Positions 8,111 to 18,246 of a stretch of 64,000 bases of DNA are shown piece by piece. Below the pieces are notes generated by a model, which was not told where the DNA came from, ran no database searches, and saw only the letters and a list, made by a program, of their open reading frames with translations. The stretch spans positions 496,001 through 560,000 of the forward strand of contig NZ_JACIET010000002.1 of assembly GCF_014197015.1 (NCBI RefSeq). Direction: 5' to 3'. The stretch comes from Niveibacterium umoris (GTDB lineage: Bacteria; Pseudomonadota; Gammaproteobacteria; Burkholderiales; Rhodocyclaceae). How positions within the stretch are numbered: the stretch's first letter is position 1; each line of letters opens with the position of its first letter. A program made the translations under genes and the position numbers.

Positions 8111-10078
8111 ATGCAACCCAAGCAGTTCGCTTCACTCGTTGCCCTAGTTTTTGGCGTGATTTTTGGGCTGCCGGCTCTTGCCGACTCACAAGGCGCCGGC
8201 ACTGAATGGGGCACTCTCAGCAGTGAAGCGATCGAGCTCTACCGCGCGGGCAAGTACGACCGTGCTTTGGTGTTGGCTCAAAAGGCGCTGCAAGTCGCCG
8301 AGCAGAATGTTTCTCCCGAACATCCCGATTTGGCAACGAGTCTGAACAATCTAGGGGCGATTTACGATGGTATCGGCGAGTACGCCAAAGCGGAGGCAGC
8401 CTACAAGCGTTCCCTTGCGGTGATTGAGAAAGCGCTCGGCCCTGACCATCCCAGTGTCGCGACGAGCCTGAAGAATCTTGCCGGGCTCTACACATTACAG
8501 GGTCACTACGCAAAGGCAGAACCGCTCTACAAACGCTCTCTTGCGATCCAGGAGAAAGCACTCGGTCCGGACCACCCGGATGTGGCGGCGAACCTCAACA
8601 ATCTGGCTGGTCTACTCAAAGCCGAGGGCGAGTATGCCAAAGCGGAGGTAGCCTACAAGCGTTCCCTCGCGGTCGTTGAGAAAGCGCTCGGCCCTGACCA
8701 TCCGAGTGTCGCGACGAGCCTGAAGAATCTTGCCGGGCTCTACACATTACAGGGTCACTACGCAAAGGCAGAGCCGCTCTACAAGCGCTCGCTCGCAATC
8801 CGTGAACAAGCATTTGGCCCGGACCATCGCGACGTTGCGACAAGCCTGGACAATCTGGCAGCGCTTTACGAAGCCCAGGGCGACCACGCCAAGGCGGAGT
8901 CACTCTACAAGCGCTCGCTCGCGATCCTTGAGAAAACGCTCGGCCCTGACGATCCCGAGGTGGCAACAAGCCTGAACAATCTGGCAGGGATTTACGACAC
9001 CCAGCGTGACTACGACAAGGCGGAGGCGCTCTACAAGCGTTCGCTATCGATCAAGGAGAAGGCGCTCGGCCCCGACCATCCCAGTGTCGCGACGAGCCTG
9101 AACAATCTTGCATGGCTCTACACTTTACAGGGCCACTATGCCAAGGCGGAGCCGATCTACTTGCGCTCGCTATCGATCAAGGAGAAGGCGCTCGGCCCTG
9201 ACCATCCCAGTGTCGCGACGAGCCTGAACAATCTAGCCGAGCTGTACATGCTGCAGGGCGGCTACGCCAAGGCCGAGCCTATCCTCCAACGCTCGCTTGT
9301 GATCCGTGAGAAGGCGCTCGGGCCCAACAATCCAGATATAGCAAGGAACCTGAACAACTTGGCCGAGCTCTGGACGGCTCAGGGCGACTACGCCAAGGCG
9401 GAGCCGCTCTACAGGCGCTCGCTCGCGATCCTCGAGAGAACGCTCGGCCCTGACCATCCCGATGTGGCGATGAGCCTAAACAACCTAGCCGTGCTGTACG
9501 ACCACGAGGGCGAGTATGCCAAGGCAGAGCCGCTTCTATGGCGGGCGCTGGCGATCTCGGAGTCAGCGCTCGGCCCTGAGCACCCCAGTGTGGCAAAGAA
9601 CCTGAACAACTTGGCCGAACTGTGCAGGGCGCAGGGCGACTACGCCAAGGCAGAGCCGCTCTACCAGCGTTCGCTCGCAATCCTGGAGACCGCGTTCGGC
9701 CTGGATCATCCAGTTGTCGCTACGAACCTGAACAATCTCGCCGCCCTTTACGCGGGCCAAGGCAGCTACGTCAAAGCAGAGCCCCTCTACAAGCGCTCAA
9801 TCGCTATCCGGGAGAAAACACTCGGTCCGGACCATCCGGACTTGGCGGCGAGCTTGAACAATTTGGCCTGGCTCTATGCAGCGCAGGGCGACTACGCCAC
9901 GGCGGAGCCGCTCTACCTGCGCGCACAGGCCACCTTGGAGAAAGCTCTCGGTCCTGAACATCCCAATGTCGCGATGAGCCTGGACAATCTTGCAGCCTTG
10001 TATCGGGCAACGGAGCGCAGTTCAGAGGCACAGGCCTTGGAGGATCGTGCAGCGCGGATTCGCGCGAACACCCACTGA
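8111..10078 (+). CDS. Exported TPR-repeat protein (kinesin-light-chain type, 42-residue units)
   Basis: 655 residues with a Sec signal peptide (about 1-24, cleavage near ALADS). A degenerate first unit is followed by 13 full 42-residue TPR units of the pattern SLNNLAxLYxxQGxYAKAEPLYxRSLAIxEKxLGPDHP, and a shortened last unit. These repeats form superhelical protein-binding scaffolds. No enzymatic domain is attached, and the partner is unknown. At DNA level the units are 126 bp, and a two-unit block at 8401-8540 recurs nearly unchanged at 8653-8792, showing recent internal duplication. Codon use is less GC-rich than the flanks. ATG 8111 gives the signal peptide. Confidence 0.88.
   Translation: MQPKQFASLVALVFGVIFGLPALADSQGAGTEWGTLSSEAIELYRAGKYDRALVLAQKALQVAEQNVSPEHPDLATSLNNLGAIYDGIGEYAKAEAAYKRSLAVIEKALGPDHPSVATSLKNLAGLYTLQGHYAKAEPLYKRSLAIQEKALGPDHPDVAANLNNLAGLLKAEGEYAKAEVAYKRSLAVVEKALGPDHPSVATSLKNLAGLYTLQGHYAKAEPLYKRSLAIREQAFGPDHRDVATSLDNLAALYEAQGDHAKAESLYKRSLAILEKTLGPDDPEVATSLNNLAGIYDTQRDYDKAEALYKRSLSIKEKALGPDHPSVATSLNNLAWLYTLQGHYAKAEPIYLRSLSIKEKALGPDHPSVATSLNNLAELYMLQGGYAKAEPILQRSLVIREKALGPNNPDIARNLNNLAELWTAQGDYAKAEPLYRRSLAILERTLGPDHPDVAMSLNNLAVLYDHEGEYAKAEPLLWRALAISESALGPEHPSVAKNLNNLAELCRAQGDYAKAEPLYQRSLAILETAFGLDHPVVATNLNNLAALYAGQGSYVKAEPLYKRSIAIREKTLGPDHPDLAASLNNLAWLYAAQGDYATAEPLYLRAQATLEKALGPEHPNVAMSLDNLAALYRATERSSEAQALEDRAARIRANTH
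8401..8792 (+). repeat. Tandem near-identical 252-bp block inside the TPR gene
   Basis: The stretch from 8401 reappears from 8653, an offset of exactly 252 bp (two 126-bp TPR units), with only a few synonymous or conservative differences over about 140 bp. Units around 9050-9240 also share long identical runs at 126-bp offset. This is a substrate for slippage or recombination that would change the number of TPR units. Confidence 0.85.
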
Positions 10079-10268
10079 TCCCGACCTGCACTTACGTGTT
10101 GCGAAACCAATAGCGGACGTTCTGCAGAACCAGGGCCGACGTACGGCTTTGGGTCGCTCTCGATCAAGACGGGAACCGCCGCTCACGCTGCAAGTAGATC
10201 AAGGCTTCAACAACGCCCTCAGAACCAGCTCTAGGTGCGAATCACATCAGTCAGACGCCCAACCCACC

Positions 10269-10285
10269 GTCTCTGCATTGAGACA
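10269..10285. promoter_or_regulatory. Palindrome GTCTC-N6-GAGACA upstream of the sigma-54 activator
   Basis: The palindrome GTCTC TGCATT GAGAC, followed by A, sits 52 bases before the activator ATG. The same arms and the same 6-bp spacer recur at 11850-11866, and a C/G-substituted version at 11817-11833, just upstream of the operon's -24/-12 promoter. It is therefore a candidate binding site for the activator itself, which would make the gene autoregulated. The repeat is seen; the protein-DNA link is inference. Confidence 0.7.
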
Positions 10286-10336
10286 ACACCGCCCGTTCCC
10301 GCTAAGCTGCGCCCCAGCACTTTCAGGGGGCGGGCG

Positions 10337-11806
<1,470 letters not shown>

Positions 11807-11816
11807 GATTCGCATC

Positions 11817-11833
11817 GTCCCGCTTTCGGGACA
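11817..11833. promoter_or_regulatory. Upstream activating palindrome 1 (GTCCC-N6-GGGACA)
   Basis: GTCCC GCTTTC GGGAC followed by A. It has the same 5-6-5 architecture as the GTCTC/GAGAC palindromes at 10269 and 11850. Its centre lies 33 bp, about three helical turns, from the next copy, as expected for adjacent enhancer-binding dimers. It could also fold as a hairpin after the activator stop codon, but it lacks a T run. Confidence 0.6.
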
Positions 11834-11849
11834 GTCGTCGCGGCGCGAC

Positions 11850-11866
11850 GTCTCGCACTTGAGACA
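11850..11866. promoter_or_regulatory. Upstream activating palindrome 2 (GTCTC-N6-GAGACA)
   Basis: GTCTC GCACTT GAGAC followed by A, identical in both arms to the copy at 10269. Its centre is about 100 bp upstream of the transcription start expected from the -24/-12 element at 11932, a usual distance for a sigma-54 enhancer. The likely ligand is the PAS/AAA+/Fis activator encoded just upstream. Confidence 0.7.
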
Positions 11867-11931
11867 TCTGCGCGCCCGCCAGCGCCGCGCGTTGCGCGCT
11901 TTCCCCTTAGCCAACAAGCACTTGCGCCATG

Positions 11932-11947
11932 TGGCACAGGCCATGCT
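11932..11947 (+). promoter_or_regulatory. Candidate sigma-54 (-24/-12) promoter
   Basis: TGGCACAGGCCATGCT matches the RpoN consensus TGGCAC-R-N4-TTGC-W with a single mismatch (ATGC for TTGC). The invariant GG (11933-11934) and GC (11945-11946) are at the required 12-bp spacing. The first gene starts 54 bases further on at 12001. The flanking activator gene and twin palindromes strengthen the call. Confidence 0.75.
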
Positions 11948-12000
11948 GAAAGCACCCGGCACACGGCGCCCGCAGGGTGGCGCCAGGCTCGGGGGACAGC

Positions 12001-13635
12001 ATGGCAGGGCGGGAACAGGCACGCGCATGGCGGATGACACACGGGCACAAGCTGATGAGCGCGGCCCAGGCGGTGGGCTTGATCGCGGACGGCGACACCG
12101 TCGCGACCGGCGGCTTCATCGGCGCCGGCTTTGCCGAGAACATCGCGGTGGCACTGGAGCAGCGCTTTCTCGCCGCCCGCGATACCGACGGCCACGGCAG
12201 CCCGCGTGACCTGACGCTGGTGTACGCCGCCGGCCAGGGCGACGGCGTCTCGCGCGGCCTCAACCACCTCGCCCACGACGGGCTGGTGCGGCGCGTGGTC
12301 GGCGGCCACTGGGGCCTGGTGCCCAAGCTGCAGGCGCTGGCGGTGGCCGAGCGCATCGAGGGCTACAGCCTGCCGCAAGGCATCATCACCCACCTGTTCC
12401 GCGACATCGCCGCCGGCAAGCCGGGCACGGTGTCGCCGATCGGGCTCGGCACCTTCGTCGATCCGCGCCTGGGCGGCGGCAAGGTCAACCGCATCACCAC
12501 CGAAGACCTCGTCGAGCGGATCGAACTCGGCGGCCGCGAGTGCCTGTTCTACAAGGGCTTCCCGATCACCGTCGGCATCATCCGCGGCACCACCGCCGAC
12601 CCCGACGGCAATGTGACGATGGAACGCGAGGCGCTGACGCTGGAAGCGCAGGCCATTGCGATGGCGGCACACAACAGCGGCGGCATCGTCATCGTGCAGG
12701 TGGAGCGCATCGCCGAACGCGGCTCGCTCGACCCGCGCCAGGTAAAGATCCCCGGCATCCTGGTCGATGCGGTGGTGGTGGCGGAACACCCGGACTACCA
12801 CCGCCAGACCTTCGCCGAGCCCTACAGCGCGGCGCTCGCCAACGAGATTCGCGTGCCGGCCGAATCGCTGCCGCCGCTGGCGATGAGCGAACGCAAGATC
12901 GTGGCGCGCCGCGCCGCGATGGAACTGACGCCGCACGCGGTCGTGAACCTCGGCATCGGCATGCCCGAAGGCGTGGCTGCCGTCGCCGCAGAGGAAGGCG
13001 TCACCCACCTGATGACGCTCACCACCGAACCCGGCGTGATCGGCGGCGTGCCGCAGGGCGGGCTGAACTTCGGCGCCGGCATCAACATCCAGGCGCTGAT
13101 CGACCAGCCCAGCCAGTTCGATTTCTACGACGGCGGCGGGCTCGACATCGCCTTCCTCGGGCTTGCGGAGGCCGATGCACGCGGCAACCTCAACGTCTCG
13201 CGCTTCGGCTCGAAGCTCACCGGGCCGGGCGGCTTCATCAACATCAGCCAGAGCGCCCGCGAAGTGGTGTTCGTCGGCACCTTCACCGCCGGCGGGCTGG
13301 AGGTGGCGATCGAAGACGGCCGCCTGCGCATCGTGCGCGAAGGCCGTGCCCGCAAGTTCGTGCGCGCCGTCGAGCAGATCACCTTCAGCGCCGAGTACGC
13401 GCTGCGGCGCGGCCAGCGCGTGCGCTACATCACCGAGCGCGCGGTGTTCCGGCTCGGGCCCGACGGCCCGGAGCTGATCGAGATCGCACCCGGCATCGAT
13501 CTCGAACGCGACGTGCTGGCGCAGATGGACTTCCGCCCGGCGATCGCGAAGCACCTGCGCACGATGGACCCGCGCCTGTTCGGCACCGCGACCATGGGGC
13601 TGCGCGAAGACGTGCTGAGCCTGTGCGCCCGCTAG
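12001..13635 (+). CDS. Fused-subunit acyl-CoA:carboxylate CoA-transferase (YdiF/acetate CoA-transferase type)
   Basis: 544 residues, with the alpha and beta CoA-transferase domains in one chain (about 20-270 and 290-520). The beta part contains [16 protein letters not shown] and EPGVIGG with Glu343, the residue expected to form the glutamyl-CoA thioester. The family moves CoA between short-chain acids. Here, beside a 3-hydroxybutyrate-oligomer hydrolase and a PhaB-like reductase, it could activate 3-hydroxybutyrate or acetoacetate. ATG 12001 has GGGGGA seven bases upstream; an in-frame GTG at 11977 is less likely. It is the first gene behind the -24/-12 promoter. Confidence 0.9.
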   Translation: MAGREQARAWRMTHGHKLMSAAQAVGLIADGDTVATGGFIGAGFAENIAVALEQRFLAARDTDGHGSPRDLTLVYAAGQGDGVSRGLNHLAHDGLVRRVVGGHWGLVPKLQALAVAERIEGYSLPQGIITHLFRDIAAGKPGTVSPIGLGTFVDPRLGGGKVNRITTEDLVERIELGGRECLFYKGFPITVGIIRGTTADPDGNVTMEREALTLEAQAIAMAAHNSGGIVIVQVERIAERGSLDPRQVKIPGILVDAVVVAEHPDYHRQTFAEPYSAALANEIRVPAESLPPLAMSERKIVARRAAMELTPHAVVNLGIGMPEGVAAVAAEEGVTHLMTLTTEPGVIGGVPQGGLNFGAGINIQALIDQPSQFDFYDGGGLDIAFLGLAEADARGNLNVSRFGSKLTGPGGFINISQSAREVVFVGTFTAGGLEVAIEDGRLRIVREGRARKFVRAVEQITFSAEYALRRGQRVRYITERAVFRLGPDGPELIEIAPGIDLERDVLAQMDFRPAIAKHLRTMDPRLFGTATMGLREDVLSLCAR

Positions 13636-13683
13636 TTCAACCACGCCGGCATGGGGCCGGCCTTGCATGACGAAGGAAGCACG

Positions 13684-14424
13684 ATGACGAAGAAGGTCGC
13701 CCTGGTCACCGGGGCAATGGGGGGGCTGGGCACCGCGATCTGCCGCGCGCTGGCCGACGAGGGCTACACCGTGGCGGCGAACTGCCTGCCCGCTTTCGCG
13801 CCGGCGGCCGACTGGCTGGCGACGCAACGCGCGGCGGGTTACGACTTCCACGTCGCCGAGGCCGACGTGTCGGACTACACGGGCTGCGCGGCGATGGTGC
13901 GCAAGATCGAAACCGAACTGGGCCCGATCGCGGTGCTGGTGAACAACGCCGGCATCACCCGCGACAAGTTCTTCCCGAAGATGGCGAAGGAGCAGTGGGA
14001 CGCGGTGATCGCGACGAATCTCACCAGCCTCTTCAACGTCACCCACCACATCTCGCCGATGATGGCCGAGCGCGGCTGGGGCCGCATCATCAACATCAGC
14101 TCGGTCAACGGCGTGAAGGGTCAGGCCGGGCAGACAAACTACTCCGCCGCCAAGGCCGGCGTGCTCGGTTTCACCAAGGCGCTGGCGCAGGAACTCGTCA
14201 CCAGGGGTGTCACCGTCAACGCAATCGCCCCCGGCTACATCGCCACCGAGATGGTGATGGCGATCCGCGACGACGTGCGCGAGGCGATCCGCGAAACCGT
14301 TCCCATGAAGCGCTTCGGCACCCCGGAAGAGATCGGCGGGCTGGTGCGCTACTTCGCATCCGATCTGGCCGGCTACATCACCGGCGCGACGATCAACATC
14401 AACGGCGGCCTGCACATGGGCTGA
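13684..14424 (+). CDS. phaB: SDR-family acetoacetyl-CoA reductase (PhaB-like)
   Basis: 246 residues, a classical short-chain dehydrogenase. It has a TGAMGGLG nucleotide loop (9-16), NNAG, and catalytic Ser140, Tyr153 and Lys157 (YSAAK). Features typical of PhaB/FabG-like acetoacetyl-CoA reductases are the Ala/Asn-rich N-terminal strand and the end GATININGGLHMG. The enzyme interconverts acetoacetyl-CoA and (R)-3-hydroxybutyryl-CoA with NADPH. In this operon it could run in the oxidative direction on imported 3-hydroxybutyrate after CoA activation; that direction is inferred. The start has a purine-rich site (GAAGG) just upstream. Confidence 0.88.
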   Translation: MTKKVALVTGAMGGLGTAICRALADEGYTVAANCLPAFAPAADWLATQRAAGYDFHVAEADVSDYTGCAAMVRKIETELGPIAVLVNNAGITRDKFFPKMAKEQWDAVIATNLTSLFNVTHHISPMMAERGWGRIINISSVNGVKGQAGQTNYSAAKAGVLGFTKALAQELVTRGVTVNAIAPGYIATEMVMAIRDDVREAIRETVPMKRFGTPEEIGGLVRYFASDLAGYITGATININGGLHMG

Positions 14425-14494
14425 CGCGCAGCGCACGTGAGGCAGCCCGCAAAAGACGGGCGCCTCACACCCCAATCCCGACAAGGAGGAGACC

Positions 14495-16594
14495 ATGCAT
14501 CACACCCGTTACACGGTGGCCGGCGCCTGCATCTGCGCTGCGCTGGCAGGCTGCGGTACCGATCACTACACCCCGCAGGAAGATCTGAACACACGCCCCG
14601 CGTGGCTCTCGGCCAGCGTGACCCGGGCCGATTACGACGGCGCCAGCGACGACCTGCTGACCGCCGGGCTGGGCGTGAGCGGGCTGAAGCTCGCCACCGC
14701 ACCGGCAATCGCCGACCCGGCCAATCCCACCAGTGCTGAGCTGCGTCGGCTGGCGATCTACACCAACTATCGCGCGCTGGTCGACATCACCGTCAACGGC
14801 GGATTCTCGCGCCTGTACGGGCCGAACATCGACCTGACCGGTAATGACACGCTCGGCGAGGGCAAGATCGCCGGCACCGAATACCTCGCCTACACCGACG
14901 ATGGCAGCGGGCACGACAACGTGGCGCTGATGGTGCAGGTGCCGGCAAGCTTCGATGCCAAGTCGCCGTGCATCGTCACCGCGACGTCCAGCGGTTCGCG
15001 CGGGGTGTATGGCGCGATCAGCGCCGCCGGCGAATGGGGCCTCAAGCGCGGCTGCGCGGTGGCCTATACCGACAAGGGCAGCGGCAATGGCGCCCACGAG
15101 CTCGACAGCAACACGGTGACGCTGCTCGACGGCCGCCTCACCAAGGCCGACGTGGCCGGCAAGAACGCGCACTTCGCGGCCGACCTGACCGATGCGGCGC
15201 GCCAGGCCTTCTCGACCACCAACCCCTTCCGCTACGCCTTCAAGCACGCGCATTCGCAGCGCAACCCGGAAAAGGACTGGGGCCGCTACACGCTGAACGC
15301 GGTCGAGTTCGCCTTCTGGGTGCTCAACGAGCGCTACGGCACGCCGGCCACCTACACGCCCGGCGCGCTGGTGCGCACGGTGGTGCCGTCGAACACGCTG
15401 GTGATCGCGGCCTCGGTGTCGAACGGCGGTGGCGCGGCCATCGCCGCCGCCGAGCAGGACACCGCCGGCCTGATCGACGCGGTGGTGGTGGGCGAACCGC
15501 AGCTCTACCCGCCGGCCCCGGCGGGCATGGTGATCCAGCAGGGCGCAACGGTGCAGCCGGTGACCGGGCTGCCGCTGTACGACTACTTCACCTACGCCAA
15601 CCTGCTGCAGCCCTGCGCCGCGCAGGCGCCGTCGAACGCGAGCCAGCCCTACGGGGTCACCGTACTCGCGACGCAGGCCGCCAACCGCTGCGCCGCGCTG
15701 GCCGGAGCCGGACTGGTCACAGGCGCCACCACCGCCGAGCAGGCGGAAGACGCCAAGCTGCGCTTGCGCGCCTACGGCTGGCTACCCGATTCCGACCTGC
15801 TGCACGCGTCGCACTTCGGCCTGAACGCGACAATGGGCGTGGCGCTGACCTATGCCAACGCGTATGCCAAGGCGTCGGTGACCGACATGCTGTGCGGCTA
15901 CAGTTTCGCGACCACCAACGCCTCGGGCGTGCCGACCGCGCCGGCCACTTCGCCGATGGCGAAGATCTTCGGGCTTGGCAACGGCGTGCCGCCGACTTCG
16001 GGCATCAACGTGGTGACCGCGCTCGCCAGCAACGGCCCGATCAACTACACGCTGGCCGCCTCGCCCAGCACCGGCAAGGCGGACTACGACTTTGACGGCG
16101 CGCAGTGCCTGCGCAAGCTGCTCACCACCAATGCCACGGTGCAGAAGAGCGTCGGCGAGATCCGCCGCAGTGCCGACCTGCATGGCAAGCCGGCGCTGAT
16201 CGTGCACGGCCGCAGCGATGCGCTGGTGCCGGTGAACCACAGCTCGCGTGCCTACTACGCGGCGAACCAGATCGTCGAAGGCGCGAAGTCGGGGTTGCAC
16301 TACATCGAGGTCACCAACGCCAACCACTTCGACGCCTTCTTGTCAGTGCCCGGCTACGACACGCGGCTGATTCCGCTGCACTACTACGGCCAGCAGGCGC
16401 TCAACGCGATGTGGGCGCATCTGAAGCAAGGCGCGGCCCTGCCGCCCTCGCAGGTGGTGCGCACCACGCCTCGCGGCGGCAGCCCTGGCGCCGCGCCGGC
16501 CATCGCGAGCAGCAACCTGCCGCCGATCCAGGCCAGCCCGGCGGCCGCCGATGCCATCACCGTCGCCGGCAAGACGCTGACGGTGCCGGACTGA
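14495..16594 (+). CDS. D-(-)-3-hydroxybutyrate oligomer hydrolase, exported lipoprotein
   Basis: 699 residues. The N terminus has a lipobox-like end (ALAGC, Cys near residue 18), so it is probably anchored in the envelope. The mature start (TDHYTPQEDLNTRPAWL) and overall length fit the PHB-oligomer hydrolase family, which cleaves (R)-3-hydroxybutyrate dimers and oligomers to monomer. The likely nucleophile is Ser309 in SVSNGGG; a C-terminal HGRSDALVPVNHSSR segment and a late His (NANHFDAF) are candidates for Asp and His. A strong GGAGGAG lies upstream of the ATG. It shares an operon with a CoA-transferase and a PhaB-like reductase, and a terminator follows. Confidence 0.9.
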   Translation: MHHTRYTVAGACICAALAGCGTDHYTPQEDLNTRPAWLSASVTRADYDGASDDLLTAGLGVSGLKLATAPAIADPANPTSAELRRLAIYTNYRALVDITVNGGFSRLYGPNIDLTGNDTLGEGKIAGTEYLAYTDDGSGHDNVALMVQVPASFDAKSPCIVTATSSGSRGVYGAISAAGEWGLKRGCAVAYTDKGSGNGAHELDSNTVTLLDGRLTKADVAGKNAHFAADLTDAARQAFSTTNPFRYAFKHAHSQRNPEKDWGRYTLNAVEFAFWVLNERYGTPATYTPGALVRTVVPSNTLVIAASVSNGGGAAIAAAEQDTAGLIDAVVVGEPQLYPPAPAGMVIQQGATVQPVTGLPLYDYFTYANLLQPCAAQAPSNASQPYGVTVLATQAANRCAALAGAGLVTGATTAEQAEDAKLRLRAYGWLPDSDLLHASHFGLNATMGVALTYANAYAKASVTDMLCGYSFATTNASGVPTAPATSPMAKIFGLGNGVPPTSGINVVTALASNGPINYTLAASPSTGKADYDFDGAQCLRKLLTTNATVQKSVGEIRRSADLHGKPALIVHGRSDALVPVNHSSRAYYAANQIVEGAKSGLHYIEVTNANHFDAFLSVPGYDTRLIPLHYYGQQALNAMWAHLKQGAALPPSQVVRTTPRGGSPGAAPAIASSNLPPIQASPAAADAITVAGKTLTVPD

Positions 16595-16628
16595 GCGCCC
16601 ACCTCTCTCCAGTGGTGTCTTGAGCTTC

Positions 16629-16657
16629 GGGCAAGCCCCGGCTTGCCCGCCCTTTTT
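16629..16657 (+). terminator. Rho-independent terminator after the oligomer hydrolase gene
   Basis: A perfect 8-bp stem, GGGCAAGC / GCTTGCCC, with loop CCCG is followed shortly by TTTTT. It separates the 3-hydroxybutyrate genes from the Liv-type transporter genes, whose first ATG is 56 bases further on. The transporter may rely on read-through or on its own promoter. Confidence 0.8.
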
Positions 16658-16712
16658 CTGACTCTTTCGCACCGGCGTGCCGAGGGCTGTGCCGCCGGGC
16701 AAGGAAGGCTTC

Positions 16713-17465
16713 ATGGAAGGCGTGATTCTGCAAACCGTAGACCTGTGCAAGGCCTTCAAGGGCTTTACCGCGGTCGACAAGGTGAACCTCTCGGTGCGGC
16801 GCGGCGACATCCACGCCCTGATCGGCCCCAACGGCGCCGGCAAGACGACGGTGTTCAACCTGCTCACGAAATTCCTGCCGCCGACGTCGGGGCAGATCCT
16901 CTTCAAGGGCGAGGACATCACCCGCGAAGCGCCGGCTGAAGTCGCGCTGCGCGGCGTGATCCGCTCTTTCCAGATCTCGGCGGTGTTCCCGCACCTGACG
17001 GTGCTGGAAAACGTACGCGTCGCGCTGCAGCGCAAGCTCGGGCTGACCTATCACTTCTGGCGGCCGGACACGGCGCTGAAGGCGCTCGACGAACGGGCGA
17101 TGGCGCTGCTTGAAGAAGTCGGCCTCGCCGACTTCGCGCGCACGGTGACGATCGAGCTCGCCTACGGCCGCAAGCGCGCGCTCGAAATCGCGACAACGCT
17201 GGCGGTGGACCCCGAACTGATGCTGCTCGACGAACCCACCCAGGGCATGGGCGGCGAAGACGTCGCGCGCATCACCGAACTGATCCGCAAGGTCGCGGCG
17301 AACCGCACCGTGCTGATGGTCGAACACAACATGAAGGTGATCGCCAGCATTGCCGACCGCATCACCGTGCTGCAGCGGGGCGCGGTGCTCGCCGAGGGCA
17401 GCTATGCGGAGGTGTCGAACAACCCCGCGGTGATGGAAGCCTACATGGGGACTGCGCATGCTTGA
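16713..17465 (+). CDS. livG: Branched-chain-amino-acid-type ABC transporter ATPase, LivG-like
   Basis: 250 residues. Walker A GPNGAGKTT (about 39-47), a Q-loop region (RSFQISAVFPHLTVLENV), and Walker B LMLLDEPTQGM are visible. The region before Walker B reads ELAYGRKRALEIA, where the first signature residues are diverged from LSGG (YGRKR), a pattern seen in LivG-type proteins. ATG 16713 has AAGGAAGG upstream. It overlaps livF by eight bases. Substrate class is not readable from the sequence; context suggests a small carboxylate such as 3-hydroxybutyrate. Confidence 0.88.
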   Translation: MEGVILQTVDLCKAFKGFTAVDKVNLSVRRGDIHALIGPNGAGKTTVFNLLTKFLPPTSGQILFKGEDITREAPAEVALRGVIRSFQISAVFPHLTVLENVRVALQRKLGLTYHFWRPDTALKALDERAMALLEEVGLADFARTVTIELAYGRKRALEIATTLAVDPELMLLDEPTQGMGGEDVARITELIRKVAANRTVLMVEHNMKVIASIADRITVLQRGAVLAEGSYAEVSNNPAVMEAYMGTAHA

Positions 17466-18174
17466 TCCACGCAAGGAAATGCTGCGCGTCAGCGACATGC
17501 ACGCCTTCTACGGCGAGGCACATGTACTGCATGGCGTCGACCTGCAGGTCGGCAAGGGCGAGCTGGTAACGCTGCTGGGCCGCAACGGTTCGGGCCGCAC
17601 CACCACGCTGAAGGCGATCCTCGGCCTGGTGAGCAGGCGCACCGGTTCGGTGACGATCAACGGGCGCGAGACGGTGCGCATGCCGACGCACCGCATCGCG
17701 CATCTGGGCGTGGGCTGGTGTCCGGAGGAGCGGGCGATCTTCTCCAGCCTCGATGTGCGCGAAAACCTGATGCTGCCACCGGTGGTGCGCAGCGACGGCA
17801 TGAGCGTCGACGAGATCTTCGAGCTGTTCCCGAACCTGCGCGAACGCCTGACGACGAGTTGCGGCACGCGGCTCTCGGGCGGCGAGCAGCAGATGCTGGC
17901 GCTCGCCCGCATCCTGCGCACCGGCGCCAACCTGCTGCTGCTCGACGAGATCACCGAGGGCCTCGCCCCGGTGATCGTGCAGGCGATGGGGCGCGCGATC
18001 GAAAAGCTCAAGGCGCGCGGCCTGACCATCGTGCTGGTGGAGCAGAACTTCCGCTTCGCCGCACCGCTGGCAGACCGCCACTACATCGTCGATCACGGCC
18101 AGGTGGTGGACGAGATTTCCGCCAAGGAACTGGACAGCAATTCAGAAAAGCTCGGGCGCTATCTCGGCGTCTGA
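17458..18174 (+). CDS. livF: Branched-chain-amino-acid-type ABC transporter ATPase, LivF-like, with Arg in Walker A
   Basis: 238 residues. The LivF signature RLSGGEQQMLALARIL and Walker B (LLLLDEITEGLAP) are intact, and the length is normal. The Walker A reads GRNGSGRTTT: the invariant nucleotide-binding lysine is Arg47 (codon CGC). Such a change normally abolishes or strongly lowers ATP hydrolysis, so the LivF site of the LivGF dimer may be structural or slow. LivG in the same operon keeps its lysine. The frame and surrounding residues are perfect, so this is not a frameshift artefact. It overlaps livG by eight bases. Confidence 0.88.
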   Translation: MLDPRKEMLRVSDMHAFYGEAHVLHGVDLQVGKGELVTLLGRNGSGRTTTLKAILGLVSRRTGSVTINGRETVRMPTHRIAHLGVGWCPEERAIFSSLDVRENLMLPPVVRSDGMSVDEIFELFPNLRERLTTSCGTRLSGGEQQMLALARILRTGANLLLLDEITEGLAPVIVQAMGRAIEKLKARGLTIVLVEQNFRFAAPLADRHYIVDHGQVVDEISAKELDSNSEKLGRYLGV

Positions 18175-18246
18175 AGACAAGGGCCGCCGCCATCCGGTAT
18201 CGGCCGGGCGGTGCAGCGGCCATCGCACTCAACGGAGGAGACGAAG

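Noticed and set aside
8230-10040. Regularly spaced 126-bp DNA repeats that could suggest a CRISPR-like array
   Set aside because: The repeats are in frame, coding, and degenerate as TPR units; there are no spacers and no cas genes.
16918-17196. A minus-strand frame opposite livG
   Set aside because: Arg/Pro/Ala-rich shadow; the plus strand encodes the ATPase.
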